DNA of 46,923 bases from an uncultured Acetatifactor sp. (GTDB lineage: Bacteria; Bacillota; Clostridia; Lachnospirales; Lachnospiraceae). Every line of letters starts with the position of its first letter. Within the stretch, counting starts at the first letter, position 1. Made by a program: the position numbers and the translations under genes. Below, in pieces: positions 32,185 to 41,404 of this stretch. The notes under the pieces are model-generated. The model was not told the origin of the DNA. It did no database searches and saw only the letters and a list, made by a program, of their open reading frames with translations. The stretch lies in assembly GCA_910580225.1 (NCBI GenBank), contig CAJTXE010000019.1, forward strand, positions 33,190-80,112, read 5' to 3'.

Positions 32185-32956
32185 ACACCTCGATCTGGCT
32201 CAATGCCGGAAACGGTGAAGGATCCTCCGCCTTGATCAGGTTGCACAGCTCGACCCATGTGACCTCCCGCTCGGGAAATGTGAGCACATGTCCCCTCACC
32301 GATTTCTCCAGCGAAAAATCTGTCTCACTGCCGTCAGAAAACCGCAGTGTCACCTGTGTCCACCAGTTGTCATGGGGAAAATCTGCCCGTGTGTACAGCA
32401 CTACCTTGTCTGTCCGGATCTTTCTGCCGAAATCCACCTTCATAGCTGCGTCGTCCTGTCGGTTTATCCCCCAGGAAGCATAGGGCCACATACCGTGAGA
32501 GAGATTCGCCCGGACGCCGTCTATGGCATTTTTCGCCGCAAATACCGCCTCTCCCCGGGTCTCCACATTGGCGGAAGCATGAGGAAAGCATGGTACGTCC
32601 CGATGCTGGTCCGCCGGATTCAGAGCCAGATTGCGGTAACATTCAATTTCCTCCCGGCTGGCCGTCTCCGCATACAGATAATGCCTGTCCCCGGAAAATA
32701 CTTTTGGGGAATAGCTGATCCGCTTCTCCCCAAAGGGAATCTGATAGACTACATTGTCAGTGACATACACAAACGCGCTGCCCAGTGCATCGTCCACCTG
32801 CCAGTTCAGATAGACATTTTTCTCCGAAACGGTAAGTTCAATCACATCTCCCTCTTCATATCTGCGCATACACACCAGATCCACAAAGTTCTCTCCGCTG
32901 CTGACACAGATGGTACTGCCATATCTGTCTATTACTTTCAAAGATAAAACTGCCAT
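32165..32956 (-). CDS. Discoidin (F5/8 type C)-like domain protein
   Basis: 263 aa, no signal peptide. The N-terminal half (1-110) is beta-rich and unrecognised. The C-terminal half (about 110-260) looks like a galactose-binding-like / discoidin fold: NLALNPAD, then AKNAIDG, SWGINRQDDAAMKVDFG, TQVTLRFSDGS and LSQIEVYG. Such domains usually bind carbohydrate, here inside the cell. Its stop lies within the following ATPase gene. It has its own promoter (33089-33116) and is divergent from the CmpB-type membrane protein gene. Confidence 0.7.
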   Translation of the reverse strand: MAVLSLKVIDRYGSTICVSSGENFVDLVCMRRYEEGDVIELTVSEKNVYLNWQVDDALGSAFVYVTDNVVYQIPFGEKRISYSPKVFSGDRHYLYAETASREEIECYRNLALNPADQHRDVPCFPHASANVETRGEAVFAAKNAIDGVRANLSHGMWPYASWGINRQDDAAMKVDFGRKIRTDKVVLYTRADFPHDNWWTQVTLRFSDGSETDFSLEKSVRGHVLTFPEREVTWVELCNLIKAEDPSPFPALSQIEVYGKNVL

Positions 32957-33088
32957 AGGAAATCCTCACTTTCTGCTTTTTGCTCTGTACCTTCTCCGCT
33001 TTTCCATCTGCTTTCAGGAACCTCCGCCCTGTCCTGACACAGATCCGGCAAGCTGCAAAACAGGTTCTCTCTTAAGATATATTGATAT

Positions 33089-33116
33089 CATATACTCTCC
33101 CATAGTCAATTGTCAA
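33089..33116 (-). promoter_or_regulatory. Promoter of the discoidin-domain/ATPase pair
   Basis: On the minus strand a perfect TTGACA (33116-33111), a 16-nt spacer and TATATG (33094-33089), about 130 nt before the ATG at 32956. Confidence 0.55.
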
Positions 33117-33190
33117 CCTGACGCTGCAAGGTTACTTCTCCCGGCACCGTTCAAAACAGCATTTTGCTTTTTTCTTATCAGAAATTTCAT

Positions 33191-33220
33191 TTGTTATTTG
33201 GAATGTATACATGATATAAT
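33191..33220 (+). promoter_or_regulatory. Extended -10 promoter of the CmpB-type gene
   Basis: TGATATAAT (33212-33220) is a perfect extended -10 (TG-n-TATAAT). TTGTTA at 33191-33196 is a weaker -35 with an 18-nt spacer. GAGG precedes the ATG at 33270. Confidence 0.65.
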
Positions 33221-33269
33221 GTGACCATATACCCGAAAATACTACAATATAGAAAAAGAGGTATTATGA

Positions 33270-34652
33270 ATGCTGTACACCTGGACTGATCTGATCTGGC
33301 TGTTTTTTGTCTATTCTTTTGCGGGATGGTGCATCGAAGTTTGCTATGCCGCCATCCGCCGGAAGAAATTTGTGAACCGGGGCTTTGTAAACAGTCCTCT
33401 CTGCCCCATCTACGGTTTCGGCTCCGTGCTGTTTGGCATCTTTCTGCCTGAGCTCATCCAACGTCCCTTCTTCCTGTTCCTGGGCGGTATGCTGCTGGCC
33501 GCACTGCTGGAATATGCCACCGGTTTGATGATGGAACGAATTTTCCGAAAGAAACTGTGGGATTACTCGGATATCAGGTGGAATCTGGGCGGTTATATCT
33601 GTGCCCGCTATGCCCTGCTCTGGGGCGCACTGGCACTGTTGACCATGTTGGTCACCAATCCCTTGCTGTGCGGATTTTTCCGGATGATTCCTCCCACGGT
33701 AACGCTGGCGGTACAGTGGACCGGAGCCGGCCTGCTGATCCTGGATTTTATCACTACCGCCATGGCCGTGCTGAACATGCAGATTACCGCCCGGCGCCTG
33801 GCAGCGCTTTCTGCAGAGATGAAGCGGACCTCCCGGCTGCTGGAAAACAGGCTTACCTTTTGGGTTCAAAGGCGTATGCAGAGTTCCTTCCCCACCATCG
33901 ACCGGGAAGCGCTGACGGAAGAGCTGAAATCCCGGGCCAGGAAAACAGTTTTCGCAGAAGGCTGCTGCTTTTATAAACTGGTATCCCTGTTTTTCATCGG
34001 TGCCTTTCTGGGAGACATTACGGAGACTATTTTCTGTCTCCTGACTACAGGCGTGCTCATGAGCCGCAGCAGTGTGGTCTATGGCCCCTTCAGCATTGTG
34101 TGGGGGCTGGGATGTGCGCTGCTGACCCTCTTTCTGTATCGCTACCGGAACAAAAGCGACCGATACATTTTCATGGCAGGTACTCTCCTGGGCGGCGCCT
34201 ATGAGTATATCTGCAGCGTATTCACGGAACTGGTTTTCGGTACCGTATTCTGGGACTACAGCGGTTTTGCGTTCAATCTGGGCGGCCGCATCAATCTGCT
34301 GTACTGTTTCTTCTGGGGCATTGCCGCCGTTGTATGGCTGAAGATGATTTATCCCTTTCTGTCCGGCCTGGTGGAGCGGATTCCCCCCAGGACGGGAAAG
34401 ATTGTGTGCAACTGTATGATCGTTTTCATGATCTTCAATATGGTGATTTCCTCCCTGGCGCTGGCGCGGTATACGGAACGGAATACAGTTGGTGCCGAGG
34501 GTGCTGCAGCTGTTTCCGGCGGATCGGACTCTGCCGTTTCAGGTCAGGCGCCGACGGGATCCGGCAGCACATCCCTTGATGCGTTTCTGGACGCTCACTT
34601 TCCGGATGCGCGGATGGAACGGATCTATCCCAATGCAAAGATGGTGGATTGA
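33270..34652 (+). CDS. Duplicated CmpB-type (PF06541-like) membrane protein
   Basis: 460 aa. Two related membrane halves are visible. The first (about 8-140) has YSFAGWCIEVCYAA, VNRGFVNSPLCPIYGFG and KLWDYSDIRWNLGGYIC. The second (about 235-380) has IGAFLGDITETIF, SSVVYGPFSIVWGLG and VFWDYSGFAFNLGGRINL. A soluble linker (about 175-225) separates them. Proteins of this family are annotated as putative ABC transporter permeases, but no ATPase partner is adjacent and the role is unknown. The C-terminus (from about 410) is a Ser/Gly/Ala-rich extracytoplasmic-type tail. A 7-codon ORF starting at 33266 overlaps the chosen start. Confidence 0.82.
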   Translation: MLYTWTDLIWLFFVYSFAGWCIEVCYAAIRRKKFVNRGFVNSPLCPIYGFGSVLFGIFLPELIQRPFFLFLGGMLLAALLEYATGLMMERIFRKKLWDYSDIRWNLGGYICARYALLWGALALLTMLVTNPLLCGFFRMIPPTVTLAVQWTGAGLLILDFITTAMAVLNMQITARRLAALSAEMKRTSRLLENRLTFWVQRRMQSSFPTIDREALTEELKSRARKTVFAEGCCFYKLVSLFFIGAFLGDITETIFCLLTTGVLMSRSSVVYGPFSIVWGLGCALLTLFLYRYRNKSDRYIFMAGTLLGGAYEYICSVFTELVFGTVFWDYSGFAFNLGGRINLLYCFFWGIAAVVWLKMIYPFLSGLVERIPPRTGKIVCNCMIVFMIFNMVISSLALARYTERNTVGAEGAAAVSGGSDSAVSGQAPTGSGSTSLDAFLDAHFPDARMERIYPNAKMVD

Positions 34653-34753
34653 TCCGTCCCTTCCTTTTATCTCTTGATCAATGTCCGCCGCCCTACAGGG
34701 GATATTGTATTTACCAAGCTTATACATAACAATTGGCCGTAATGCCGCTGTAT

Positions 34754-36598
34754 CTACGTGTAATACTGAGCCTGGGCATTCCAAAGCTGGCGGTATTTTC
34801 CTTCCTGTTCCGCAAGCACATCATGCCTGCCCCGCTGCACCAGCTGTCCCTTGTCAAATACAATGATATCGTCGCAGAACCTGCAGCTGGAGAGCCTGTG
34901 GCTGATGAATACAGCAGTCTTATGCTCCACGATATTCCGGAAATTTTCGTATACGGCGGCCTCTGCTATAGGGTCCAGGGCAGCTGTGGGTTCATCCAGG
35001 ACTACAAACGGTGCATCCTTATAGAGTGCCCTGGCCAGCGCCACCTTCTGCGCTTCCCCGCCGGACAGGTCTATGCCGTCATTCTCATAATCCCGTCCCA
35101 GAACCGTGTGGATTCCCTTCTCCAACTGGGCCAGCCTGTCGCCGAATCCCGCCTGAACCAGACATCTGCGCACCTTTTCCTCATCCCATTCAAGAGAAGA
35201 TGCCACAATGTCCGCCAGGGAAAACTGGAACAGCCTGTAATCCTGGAATACCACGGAAAACAGAGACAGGTACTCCTCGTAGCGGTACCTGGTGATATCG
35301 ATGCCGTTTAATAAAATCCGCCCTTCCGTAGGGTCATAGAGACGGCACAGCAGCTTGATAAAGGTGGTCTTTCCGGAACCGTTCTCCCCCACAATGGCAA
35401 GCTTGTCGCCGACCCGGAACTTCATGTCCACATGCCGCAGCACCCAGTTTTCCGTACCCGGATACCGGAAGCTCACATCCTGGAATGCAATCTCATAGTC
35501 AATGTCATCTCTCTTCTCCACCGCCAGGGTTCCCTGGTACATATCGTTGGGCAGATCCAGAAACCGGTACTGCTGCAGGAGATACTCGTTATTTTCCCGC
35601 AGAAGCGCCAGACCGCTGACAAGCCCGGTGACGGCATTCACGAACCGTTTCACGGTTCCCCTGTAAAGAATGAAATTGCCTATCCCGAAAGCTCCCAGAA
35701 AAGCCTTGGCCGCCGTCACCAGAAAGATTGCCAAATCCGGAATGAGGCTTTGCAATACACCTATCACAGCGTATTGCACCCGGATCTTGTTGGACTCCAC
35801 TATCCAGGGGGCCTTTACTCTCCTCTCATGCTCCTCTATCAGAATCCGTTTCAAATCAAAGATAGTTACATCTTCACCGTGCATCTGAACCAAAACCTGA
35901 AACAGAACGTTGTCTTCCGCCAGCGAAGATAAGGCATGCATGCTTTTTACCGTACTCTCTTTGGCAAACTTTACGGAAAGCGCCACATGGAGCAGCAGAA
36001 TGCCGGCAAGTACAATACTGCAGTATGGAGAATTCACAAAAGCAAGGAAACCTGTCAACTTAACATTTTCAGCAGAACGGAAAATGGATAATGTCAGAAC
36101 TGCCGAAAGCATCAGCTCCACTGCAGTTCCCATAATTGCCCCCAGATTCCAGAACAATGCCATCAGCCCCCTTCCGTTGGCATCCATGGCCGCAAATATT
36201 TTCTCCCTCAGCAGCGTCACCTCCGGATTCTCCAGATGCTCATATTCCAGTCCGTTCTGCCTGTCAAAGATATAGATCTCTTCCTGCCTGACAATCATCT
36301 CCAGCCGAATATTGTACTGTACCTGCACGGCACGGCCCGCCACCCGAAAGCCAAACAGCCCCAGGATGGTGATCCCCGCCAGCGTAAGCAGGGATTCCCA
36401 CCTGCATTCCCCAGCCAGTTCGTTCACAAGCTGTGCAGACATGTACAGGGCAAAATAGGACGGCAGTATGGTCATAACCCTGTCTGCAACATGAGTTGCC
36501 AGATACTGGGGACAGATGTCCAGGACGATCCGGATTCCTCGAATCAGGATATTCCAATCCTCCCGCAAAGTGCGTTTCTTCTTTTTCTCTGTCATCAT
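34754..36598 (-). CDS. ABC exporter half-transporter (membrane plus ATPase), second of a pair
   Basis: 614 aa. The membrane domain (about 20-345) precedes the ATPase domain: Walker A GENGSGKTT (404-412), signature LSGGE (511-515), Walker B VVLDEP with catalytic Glu, and switch His567. All motifs look intact. The ATG overlaps the stop of the partner gene by four bases (ATGA), so the two proteins are made together and most likely form a heterodimer. The family exports peptides, lipids or drugs. The substrate cannot be told; no peptide or lantibiotic genes are nearby. Confidence 0.92.
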   Translation of the reverse strand: MMTEKKKKRTLREDWNILIRGIRIVLDICPQYLATHVADRVMTILPSYFALYMSAQLVNELAGECRWESLLTLAGITILGLFGFRVAGRAVQVQYNIRLEMIVRQEEIYIFDRQNGLEYEHLENPEVTLLREKIFAAMDANGRGLMALFWNLGAIMGTAVELMLSAVLTLSIFRSAENVKLTGFLAFVNSPYCSIVLAGILLLHVALSVKFAKESTVKSMHALSSLAEDNVLFQVLVQMHGEDVTIFDLKRILIEEHERRVKAPWIVESNKIRVQYAVIGVLQSLIPDLAIFLVTAAKAFLGAFGIGNFILYRGTVKRFVNAVTGLVSGLALLRENNEYLLQQYRFLDLPNDMYQGTLAVEKRDDIDYEIAFQDVSFRYPGTENWVLRHVDMKFRVGDKLAIVGENGSGKTTFIKLLCRLYDPTEGRILLNGIDITRYRYEEYLSLFSVVFQDYRLFQFSLADIVASSLEWDEEKVRRCLVQAGFGDRLAQLEKGIHTVLGRDYENDGIDLSGGEAQKVALARALYKDAPFVVLDEPTAALDPIAEAAVYENFRNIVEHKTAVFISHRLSSCRFCDDIIVFDKGQLVQRGRHDVLAEQEGKYRQLWNAQAQYYT

Positions 36599-38529
36599 AT
36601 GATTCCCTGCCTTTCTCCCGCCGGGCTTTCTTCCTGTCCTGCATGATCGTATGCTTTATCAGAGATGTCCTCTTCTCTTCCTGTAACGGTCACGTCCTCT
36701 GCTGGCTGTATTTGTTCTCTATAGTACTTACTCTGTACTTCGAACAGTTCCCGGTATTTCCTCCCCGCCGCCATCAGTTCCTCATGAGTTCCCATCTCCG
36801 CAATCCCTGCCCCGTCCAGAAGGAAAATCCTGTCGCAGAAGCGTGTGGACGCCAGGCGGTGGGAAATGAAGACAGCAGTTGCGCCATCTGTAATCTCATT
36901 ATACTGCCGGTACATACGGTCCTCTGCTATGGGGTCCAGAGCAGCTGTGGGCTCATCCAGAATGATGCATTTCGGCTTTCGGTAAAGTACTCTGGCCAGG
37001 AGAAGTTTCTGGGTCTCACCGCCGGAAAACTCCACCCCCTCCGGATTCACCTGGCGGTTCAGCGGCGTGTCATACCCAAGAGGCAGGGAACGGATCTTCT
37101 CCTCCAGACCTGCCTGACAGATACAGCTGTGCAGACGCTCCCTGTCGATCTCCTCCTCCTCATCTGCACAGGCTACATTCCTGGCAATGGAGAATGGCAT
37201 CAGGTGATAATTCTGCGGCACAAGCCCGAACAGACTGTACAGCTCCTCCCGGTTGTATTCCCCGGGCGCATGACCGTTGATGAGGATTTCCCCCTCCGTA
37301 GGCGTCAGAAGTCCGCACATCAGCCGGATCAGAGTCGTCTTTCCCGCACCGTTCAATCCCACAAGGGCAAGCTTCTCCCCGGCCTGCAGGGTAAAGCTGA
37401 TATGTTCCAGTACATTTTTCTCCCCTTCCGGATAACGGAAGGATACATCCCGAAAATCCACGGAAAAGGCGCCTTTCGGCACCGGGATTCCCTTTCCCCG
37501 GTTCATCCTGTCCGGAATCTCCAGACACTCCCGGTAATCAGAGATTTGCAGTGCCCCTTCACAGATACAGCTCCACCACCACCGGATTCCCGTCATCACA
37601 TCTGCCAACTCCGTCATGGCGGTAAAATACAGCACAAACCGGGAAGCGTCGATTTCCCCTGCCACGGCTCTGGAGATCAGCCATGCATACATCAGTCCGT
37701 CCCGGATCAGCACCATGAGAAAGTCCCCAAGCTGCACTACGGAGATCCTTCTCTCCACGGCTTTACGCTCTTTGGTATATTCGCCTATAAGCTTTTTCGC
37801 CAGAAGGGACAGATATCCCCTCAGGCTGTACAGACGAATATCTTTCCCATACCGAAAATCCCTTCCCACCTCAAACGCAAGATAATTGATTTTCTTGATC
37901 AGGGCATTCCGCCGATCCTGGGTCTCATAGCCGCGTTTCCGCTCCCAGGCAGACAGCGGCACATTGACGGCACTGCACAGAGCGATGAGCAGGATAATCC
38001 AGGGGCTTAAAGTGGACAACACCGTGCCGAAGAGCAGAAATTTCAGTATGATCACCACTACCAAAGAAAACTCCATGGGAAAATGGACCGCTCTGGTATG
38101 GTTGTTTATAGCAGCATTACGAGCGCGCTGATCCAATTTCTTTACTTCCGCATCATATTCCAGCTCAAAATCCCTGTCCAATTTGCGGCATTCCAGCAGG
38201 CAGAACAGGCGACTGGAGAGATAGAATTCGGAGAAGTCTCCTTTTGCTGAAATCAGCTGACTCACCAGGGATGACAGCATTCCTGCCACTACCAGCCCTA
38301 TGATCACAAGAGCTATGGGAGAAAACTGGTCCTGGGTCTCCAACGCTTTCAAAATCACAGAGGGCGTATACAGCGTCAATGCTGTAAAGATCAGATCCAC
38401 CGGTATTTTTCCCGCAGCCGCAAATGCCAGGCTCTTTTCATATTTCCACATCAGACTGTACATGTAAGCCACACAGGACAGCATTCCATACTTTGGCTTC
38501 CGTTTTGGTTCCTTCTTTTTCCTTTTCAT
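36595..38529 (-). CDS. ABC exporter half-transporter (membrane plus ATPase), first of a pair
   Basis: 644 aa. The membrane domain (about 35-325) precedes the ATPase domain: Walker A GLNGAGKTT (391-399), signature FSGGE (501-505), Walker B IILDEP and switch His557. The signature starts with Phe instead of Leu. A hydrophilic tail of about 35 residues follows the ATPase. GGAAG precedes the ATG at 38529. Both subunits keep their catalytic glutamate, unlike classic asymmetric pairs with one degenerate site. It is the first gene of the two-gene operon. Confidence 0.92.
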   Translation of the reverse strand: MKRKKKEPKRKPKYGMLSCVAYMYSLMWKYEKSLAFAAAGKIPVDLIFTALTLYTPSVILKALETQDQFSPIALVIIGLVVAGMLSSLVSQLISAKGDFSEFYLSSRLFCLLECRKLDRDFELEYDAEVKKLDQRARNAAINNHTRAVHFPMEFSLVVVIILKFLLFGTVLSTLSPWIILLIALCSAVNVPLSAWERKRGYETQDRRNALIKKINYLAFEVGRDFRYGKDIRLYSLRGYLSLLAKKLIGEYTKERKAVERRISVVQLGDFLMVLIRDGLMYAWLISRAVAGEIDASRFVLYFTAMTELADVMTGIRWWWSCICEGALQISDYRECLEIPDRMNRGKGIPVPKGAFSVDFRDVSFRYPEGEKNVLEHISFTLQAGEKLALVGLNGAGKTTLIRLMCGLLTPTEGEILINGHAPGEYNREELYSLFGLVPQNYHLMPFSIARNVACADEEEEIDRERLHSCICQAGLEEKIRSLPLGYDTPLNRQVNPEGVEFSGGETQKLLLARVLYRKPKCIILDEPTAALDPIAEDRMYRQYNEITDGATAVFISHRLASTRFCDRIFLLDGAGIAEMGTHEELMAAGRKYRELFEVQSKYYREQIQPAEDVTVTGREEDISDKAYDHAGQEESPAGERQGII

Positions 38530-38745
38530 TTTCTCTTCCTTTCTCCCGAAGCAGCTGTTCTTCTGGGCGTCCCGGCAGCTGATGGGACAGGGTTATCTCA
38601 ACCGGGAAGTCTGCGCTCACAGTATCATAATCCCAGATCTCCCAGGCATTGTCATTATGCGGCCGCTTTCTTTCCGGAATATCTCCGGTTGCAGAGTCTG
38701 CCCAGGAGTTTCTGTGATCTTGGCACATTGTAGCATAATCCCAAT
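38530..38745. other. Intergenic region before the ABC exporter pair
   Basis: No convincing gene. A minus-strand frame (38438-38758) overlaps the exporter start and begins inside a terminator, so it was not called. A TACAAT -10-like sequence on the minus strand (near 38730) may belong to the exporter promoter, but no good -35 was found. Confidence 0.3.
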
Positions 38746-38780
38746 AAAAAAACTGCATTCAGATAACCAAATGCAGTTTT
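38746..38780 (-). terminator. Rho-independent terminator of the aguA-aguB transcript
   Basis: AAAACTGCATT (38749-38759) pairs with AATGCAGTTTT (38770-38780) around a 10-nt loop. Read on the minus strand it is followed by a seven-T run down to 38746. It lies about 40 nt after the aguB stop. Confidence 0.8.
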
Positions 38781-38820
38781 CGGTGAACCAAATGTATTGC
38801 TGTCTGTAAATGTCTGGTCT

Positions 38821-39717
38821 TCACCGGACCATTTCCCCATACATCTCCGGCCTCCTGTCCCGAAAGAGCCCCCAGCTGAAGCGCATTTCCTCTATTGCTT
38901 CCAGATCAAAGGTATGAAGAAGCAGCTTTTCCGCTGCTCTGCCTCCCTCCTCCAGAATCTCACCGGTCTCATCCGTGATAAAAGAGGAACCGTAAAAAGT
39001 CAGGGCGGATGTCTGTCCGTTGTTTGCCCCAGCAGGAAGTACCTTCTCCTCCCCGATCCGGTTCGCTGCAATGACAGGCACCACGTTTGCAGCGGCATGT
39101 CCCTGCATACAGCGACGCCAGTGGGGCATGCTGTCGCAGTCTATGATGGGTTCTGAACCGATGGCCGTGGGGTAAAAAAGCAGCTGTGCCCCCATCAGCG
39201 CCATACACCTGGCAGCCTCCGGAAACCACTGATCCCAGCAGATGCCCACGCCGATCTTCCCGTATGCAGTGTTCCACACTTTGAAACCGGTATTCCCCGG
39301 AGTAAAATAAAATTTTTCCTGATAGAAATGGTCATCGGGAATGTGGGTCTTGCGGTACAGCCCCAGGATTCGGCCATCCGCATCGATCAATGCCACAGAA
39401 TTGTAGGTCACATTCCCCTCCCGCTCAAAAAAACTCACCGGCAGCACCACCTGCAGTTCCTCCGCCACTTTCTTAAAACGCCTGACAGCCGGATTTTCCT
39501 CCAGAGGCATTGCCAGCTTATACGAATCGTAATTCCGTTCCTGACAGAAGTACCAGGTCTCGAAGAGTTCCGGCAGCAGGATAATCTGTGCCCCCTGGGC
39601 GGCGGCTTCCCTCACATGGCGCTCCGCCGCTTCCAGATTTTTCTCACGGGAACCATTGCAGTGCATCTGAACTGCTGCCACAGTTACCCTTTTTTCCTTT
39701 TTTGCGTATGTATTCAT
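38821..39717 (-). CDS. aguB: N-carbamoylputrescine amidase
   Basis: 298 aa, nitrilase superfamily. The Glu-Lys-Cys triad is present: Glu50 in LLPELFE, Lys123 in YRKTHIPDD and Cys160 in GICWDQWFPE. It hydrolyses N-carbamoylputrescine to putrescine, CO2 and ammonia in the cytoplasm. The ATG at 39717 was chosen because AGAGGAC lies upstream and the family starts there; a longer frame runs back into aguA. It follows aguA by about 100 nt and ends at a strong terminator. The sequence HIPDDHFYQEKFYFTPGNTG is characteristic of this amidase group. Confidence 0.95.
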   Translation of the reverse strand: MNTYAKKEKRVTVAAVQMHCNGSREKNLEAAERHVREAAAQGAQIILLPELFETWYFCQERNYDSYKLAMPLEENPAVRRFKKVAEELQVVLPVSFFEREGNVTYNSVALIDADGRILGLYRKTHIPDDHFYQEKFYFTPGNTGFKVWNTAYGKIGVGICWDQWFPEAARCMALMGAQLLFYPTAIGSEPIIDCDSMPHWRRCMQGHAAANVVPVIAANRIGEEKVLPAGANNGQTSALTFYGSSFITDETGEILEEGGRAAEKLLLHTFDLEAIEEMRFSWGLFRDRRPEMYGEMVR

Positions 39718-39818
39718 GGAGGTCCTCTCTTTTTTGCTTTCCTTTTTCATGCAGGGGTGAAACCCCTGTTTTTGATTTGGCTGCGCTTTTGCTCTTTTCT
39801 TTTGGCCTCTTATGTCCG

Positions 39819-40946
39819 TTAACCCCTGGAAATACCCGCTGCCTGCGGCAAACATGCCGGAATCTGCTGGGTAATGCAGTGGATATTCCCGCCGCCGATG
39901 AGGATATCCCTGGTGTAGATCTGAACCACCTCCCGGTCCGGAAACAGACGCTGCAGCACCGCTTTCGCCTCCTGGTCGGCAGGGTCTCCAAAGCCCGGCA
40001 TCACAATACTTTTATTTGCAATATAGAAATTCACATAGGATGCGGCCAGGCGCTCCCCCGGAGTCCGGGTGGGCTGATCCCAACAGGCGTCCAGTCCCCC
40101 ACACTCCTCCTCCGTGATCGTCACCGGCTTCGGCAGCGGCAGCTTATGGACCTTCAGCTTTCTGCCCCTGGCATCCACGGCCTGTTCCAAATAATCCAGA
40201 CAGGCTTTTGACATGGCATACTGCACATCCTCCCGGTCCTCAGTCCAGGCCAGAACCACCTCCCCCGGCGCGGTAAAGGCACAGATATTGTCCACATGGC
40301 CGTTGGTCTCATCATTGTAAATCCCCCAGGGAAGCCAGAGAACCACGGACACATTCAGATACTTCCGCAGCCTTTCCTCGATCTCTTCTCTGGAAAGCCC
40401 CGGATTGCGGCCCTGGCTAAGCAGACAGCACTCCGTCACCATACAGGTTCCCTCCCCATCCACATGGATGGAACCGCCCTCCAGAATAAAGCCGCGCATG
40501 TCATAAACATCTGCGCCCAGGAGATCGCAAAGTTTTCGTGCCATTTGGTTATCCTTGTCCCAGGGAAAATACAGCCCGTCACAGAGGCCTCCCCAGGCAT
40601 TAAATCCCCAGTCTATCCCTCTTATGACACCATCGTCATTTTTTACAAATGTGGGGGCATAGTCCCTGGCCCAGGCGTCATTACTGGACATTTCCACCAC
40701 CCGGACCGAAGGCGGCAGCAGGGCTCTGGCATTGTCATATTGCGCAGCACCGGCACATACCGTCACCTGCTCCGAGGCTGCAATTGTCTCCGCGATCCGG
40801 ACAAAGGCCTTCCGGGCCGCATATCCGCCATACTGCCAGGAGTCCGAACGCTCCGGAAATATCATAATGCAGCCCTGATGCCATTCATATTCCCCGGGCA
40901 TGCGGAAACCGTCAGACAACGGTGTAGTACTTTTTAAAATTTTCAC
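39819..40946 (-). CDS. aguA: Agmatine deiminase
   Basis: 375 aa, guanidino-modifying enzyme family. Motifs: NDAWARDYAPTF with Asp95, FILEGGSIHVDGEGT, NDETNGHVDN with His217, and the C-terminal GGGNIHCITQQIP with nucleophile Cys357. It converts agmatine to N-carbamoylputrescine, the substrate of AguB. The GTG at 40946 is preferred to an ATG six codons earlier because GGAGGAGA sits at proper distance and the product then begins MKILKSTTPL as in the family. It has a good promoter at 41133-41161, which leaves a leader of about 180 nt. Confidence 0.95.
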   Translation of the reverse strand: MKILKSTTPLSDGFRMPGEYEWHQGCIMIFPERSDSWQYGGYAARKAFVRIAETIAASEQVTVCAGAAQYDNARALLPPSVRVVEMSSNDAWARDYAPTFVKNDDGVIRGIDWGFNAWGGLCDGLYFPWDKDNQMARKLCDLLGADVYDMRGFILEGGSIHVDGEGTCMVTECCLLSQGRNPGLSREEIEERLRKYLNVSVVLWLPWGIYNDETNGHVDNICAFTAPGEVVLAWTEDREDVQYAMSKACLDYLEQAVDARGRKLKVHKLPLPKPVTITEEECGGLDACWDQPTRTPGERLAASYVNFYIANKSIVMPGFGDPADQEAKAVLQRLFPDREVVQIYTRDILIGGGNIHCITQQIPACLPQAAGISRG

Positions 40947-41132
40947 GCAATTCTCTCCTCCCATACCGTCGCAACAGATATCATCTCTGCTTTTTGATAA
41001 CTGTCTCCGGTTCCCTGAACTCTTATCTCTGTTCGACGTGTATCCATCTTATTTCCCGGCCCGAAAATCCTGCATCATTCACTGTTCATCGCCTTCCTGT
41101 CACAGAAAACACGATACAATTATTATACAAAC

Positions 41133-41161
41133 ATTTTATAATTCCTTAAGCCCAAAGTCAA
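41133..41161 (-). promoter_or_regulatory. Promoter of aguA-aguB
   Basis: On the minus strand TTGACT (41161-41156), a 17-nt spacer and TAAAAT (41138-41133). A second TATAAT-like sequence lies slightly downstream. Confidence 0.65.
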
Positions 41162-41355
41162 ACTTTAGACACATTTTAGAGGTATCATATCTTTATTAAC
41201 AAAGAAGCTGTTGGATTCTAAAAAATGTATTGGGGTTCTGTCAGCTTCGGCTACCAGCAACACTGCATTGCAGTTTTACATATATTTTTTTCTTCATGTT
41301 TTCTTTATTTTACTCCCTTCCTTTTATGCAGGGGCCCCATGGGCTCCTGTTTTTT
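41162..41355 (+). ncRNA. Possible plus-strand small RNA ending at an orphan terminator
   Basis: Speculative. The region between aguA and nspC has no plus-strand gene, yet ends in a strong plus-strand terminator (41329-41355). Upstream, TAGACA (41166-41171), a 16-nt spacer and TATCTT (41188-41193) could serve as a weak promoter, and an AGC-TTCG-GCT mini-hairpin lies near 41250. The 5' end is a guess; no known RNA family was recognised. Confidence 0.25.
41329..41355 (+). terminator. Orphan plus-strand rho-independent terminator
   Basis: CAGGGGCCC (41329-41337) pairs with GGGCTCCTG (41341-41349) around loop CAT, with one G-U pair, and is followed by six T (41350-41355). On the minus strand there is no T-run. 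All neighbouring genes lie on the minus strand. Confidence 0.7.
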
Positions 41356-41404
41356 GTCACAGGCAGCAGCTCTGTATGACATTCCTTTGGGGAGTAGACT
41401 GTTT

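Noticed and set aside
38438..38758. Minus-strand frame of 106 codons before the ABC exporter pair
   Set aside because: It begins inside the aguB terminator, overlaps the exporter start by about 90 nt, has no ribosome site and shows no family resemblance.
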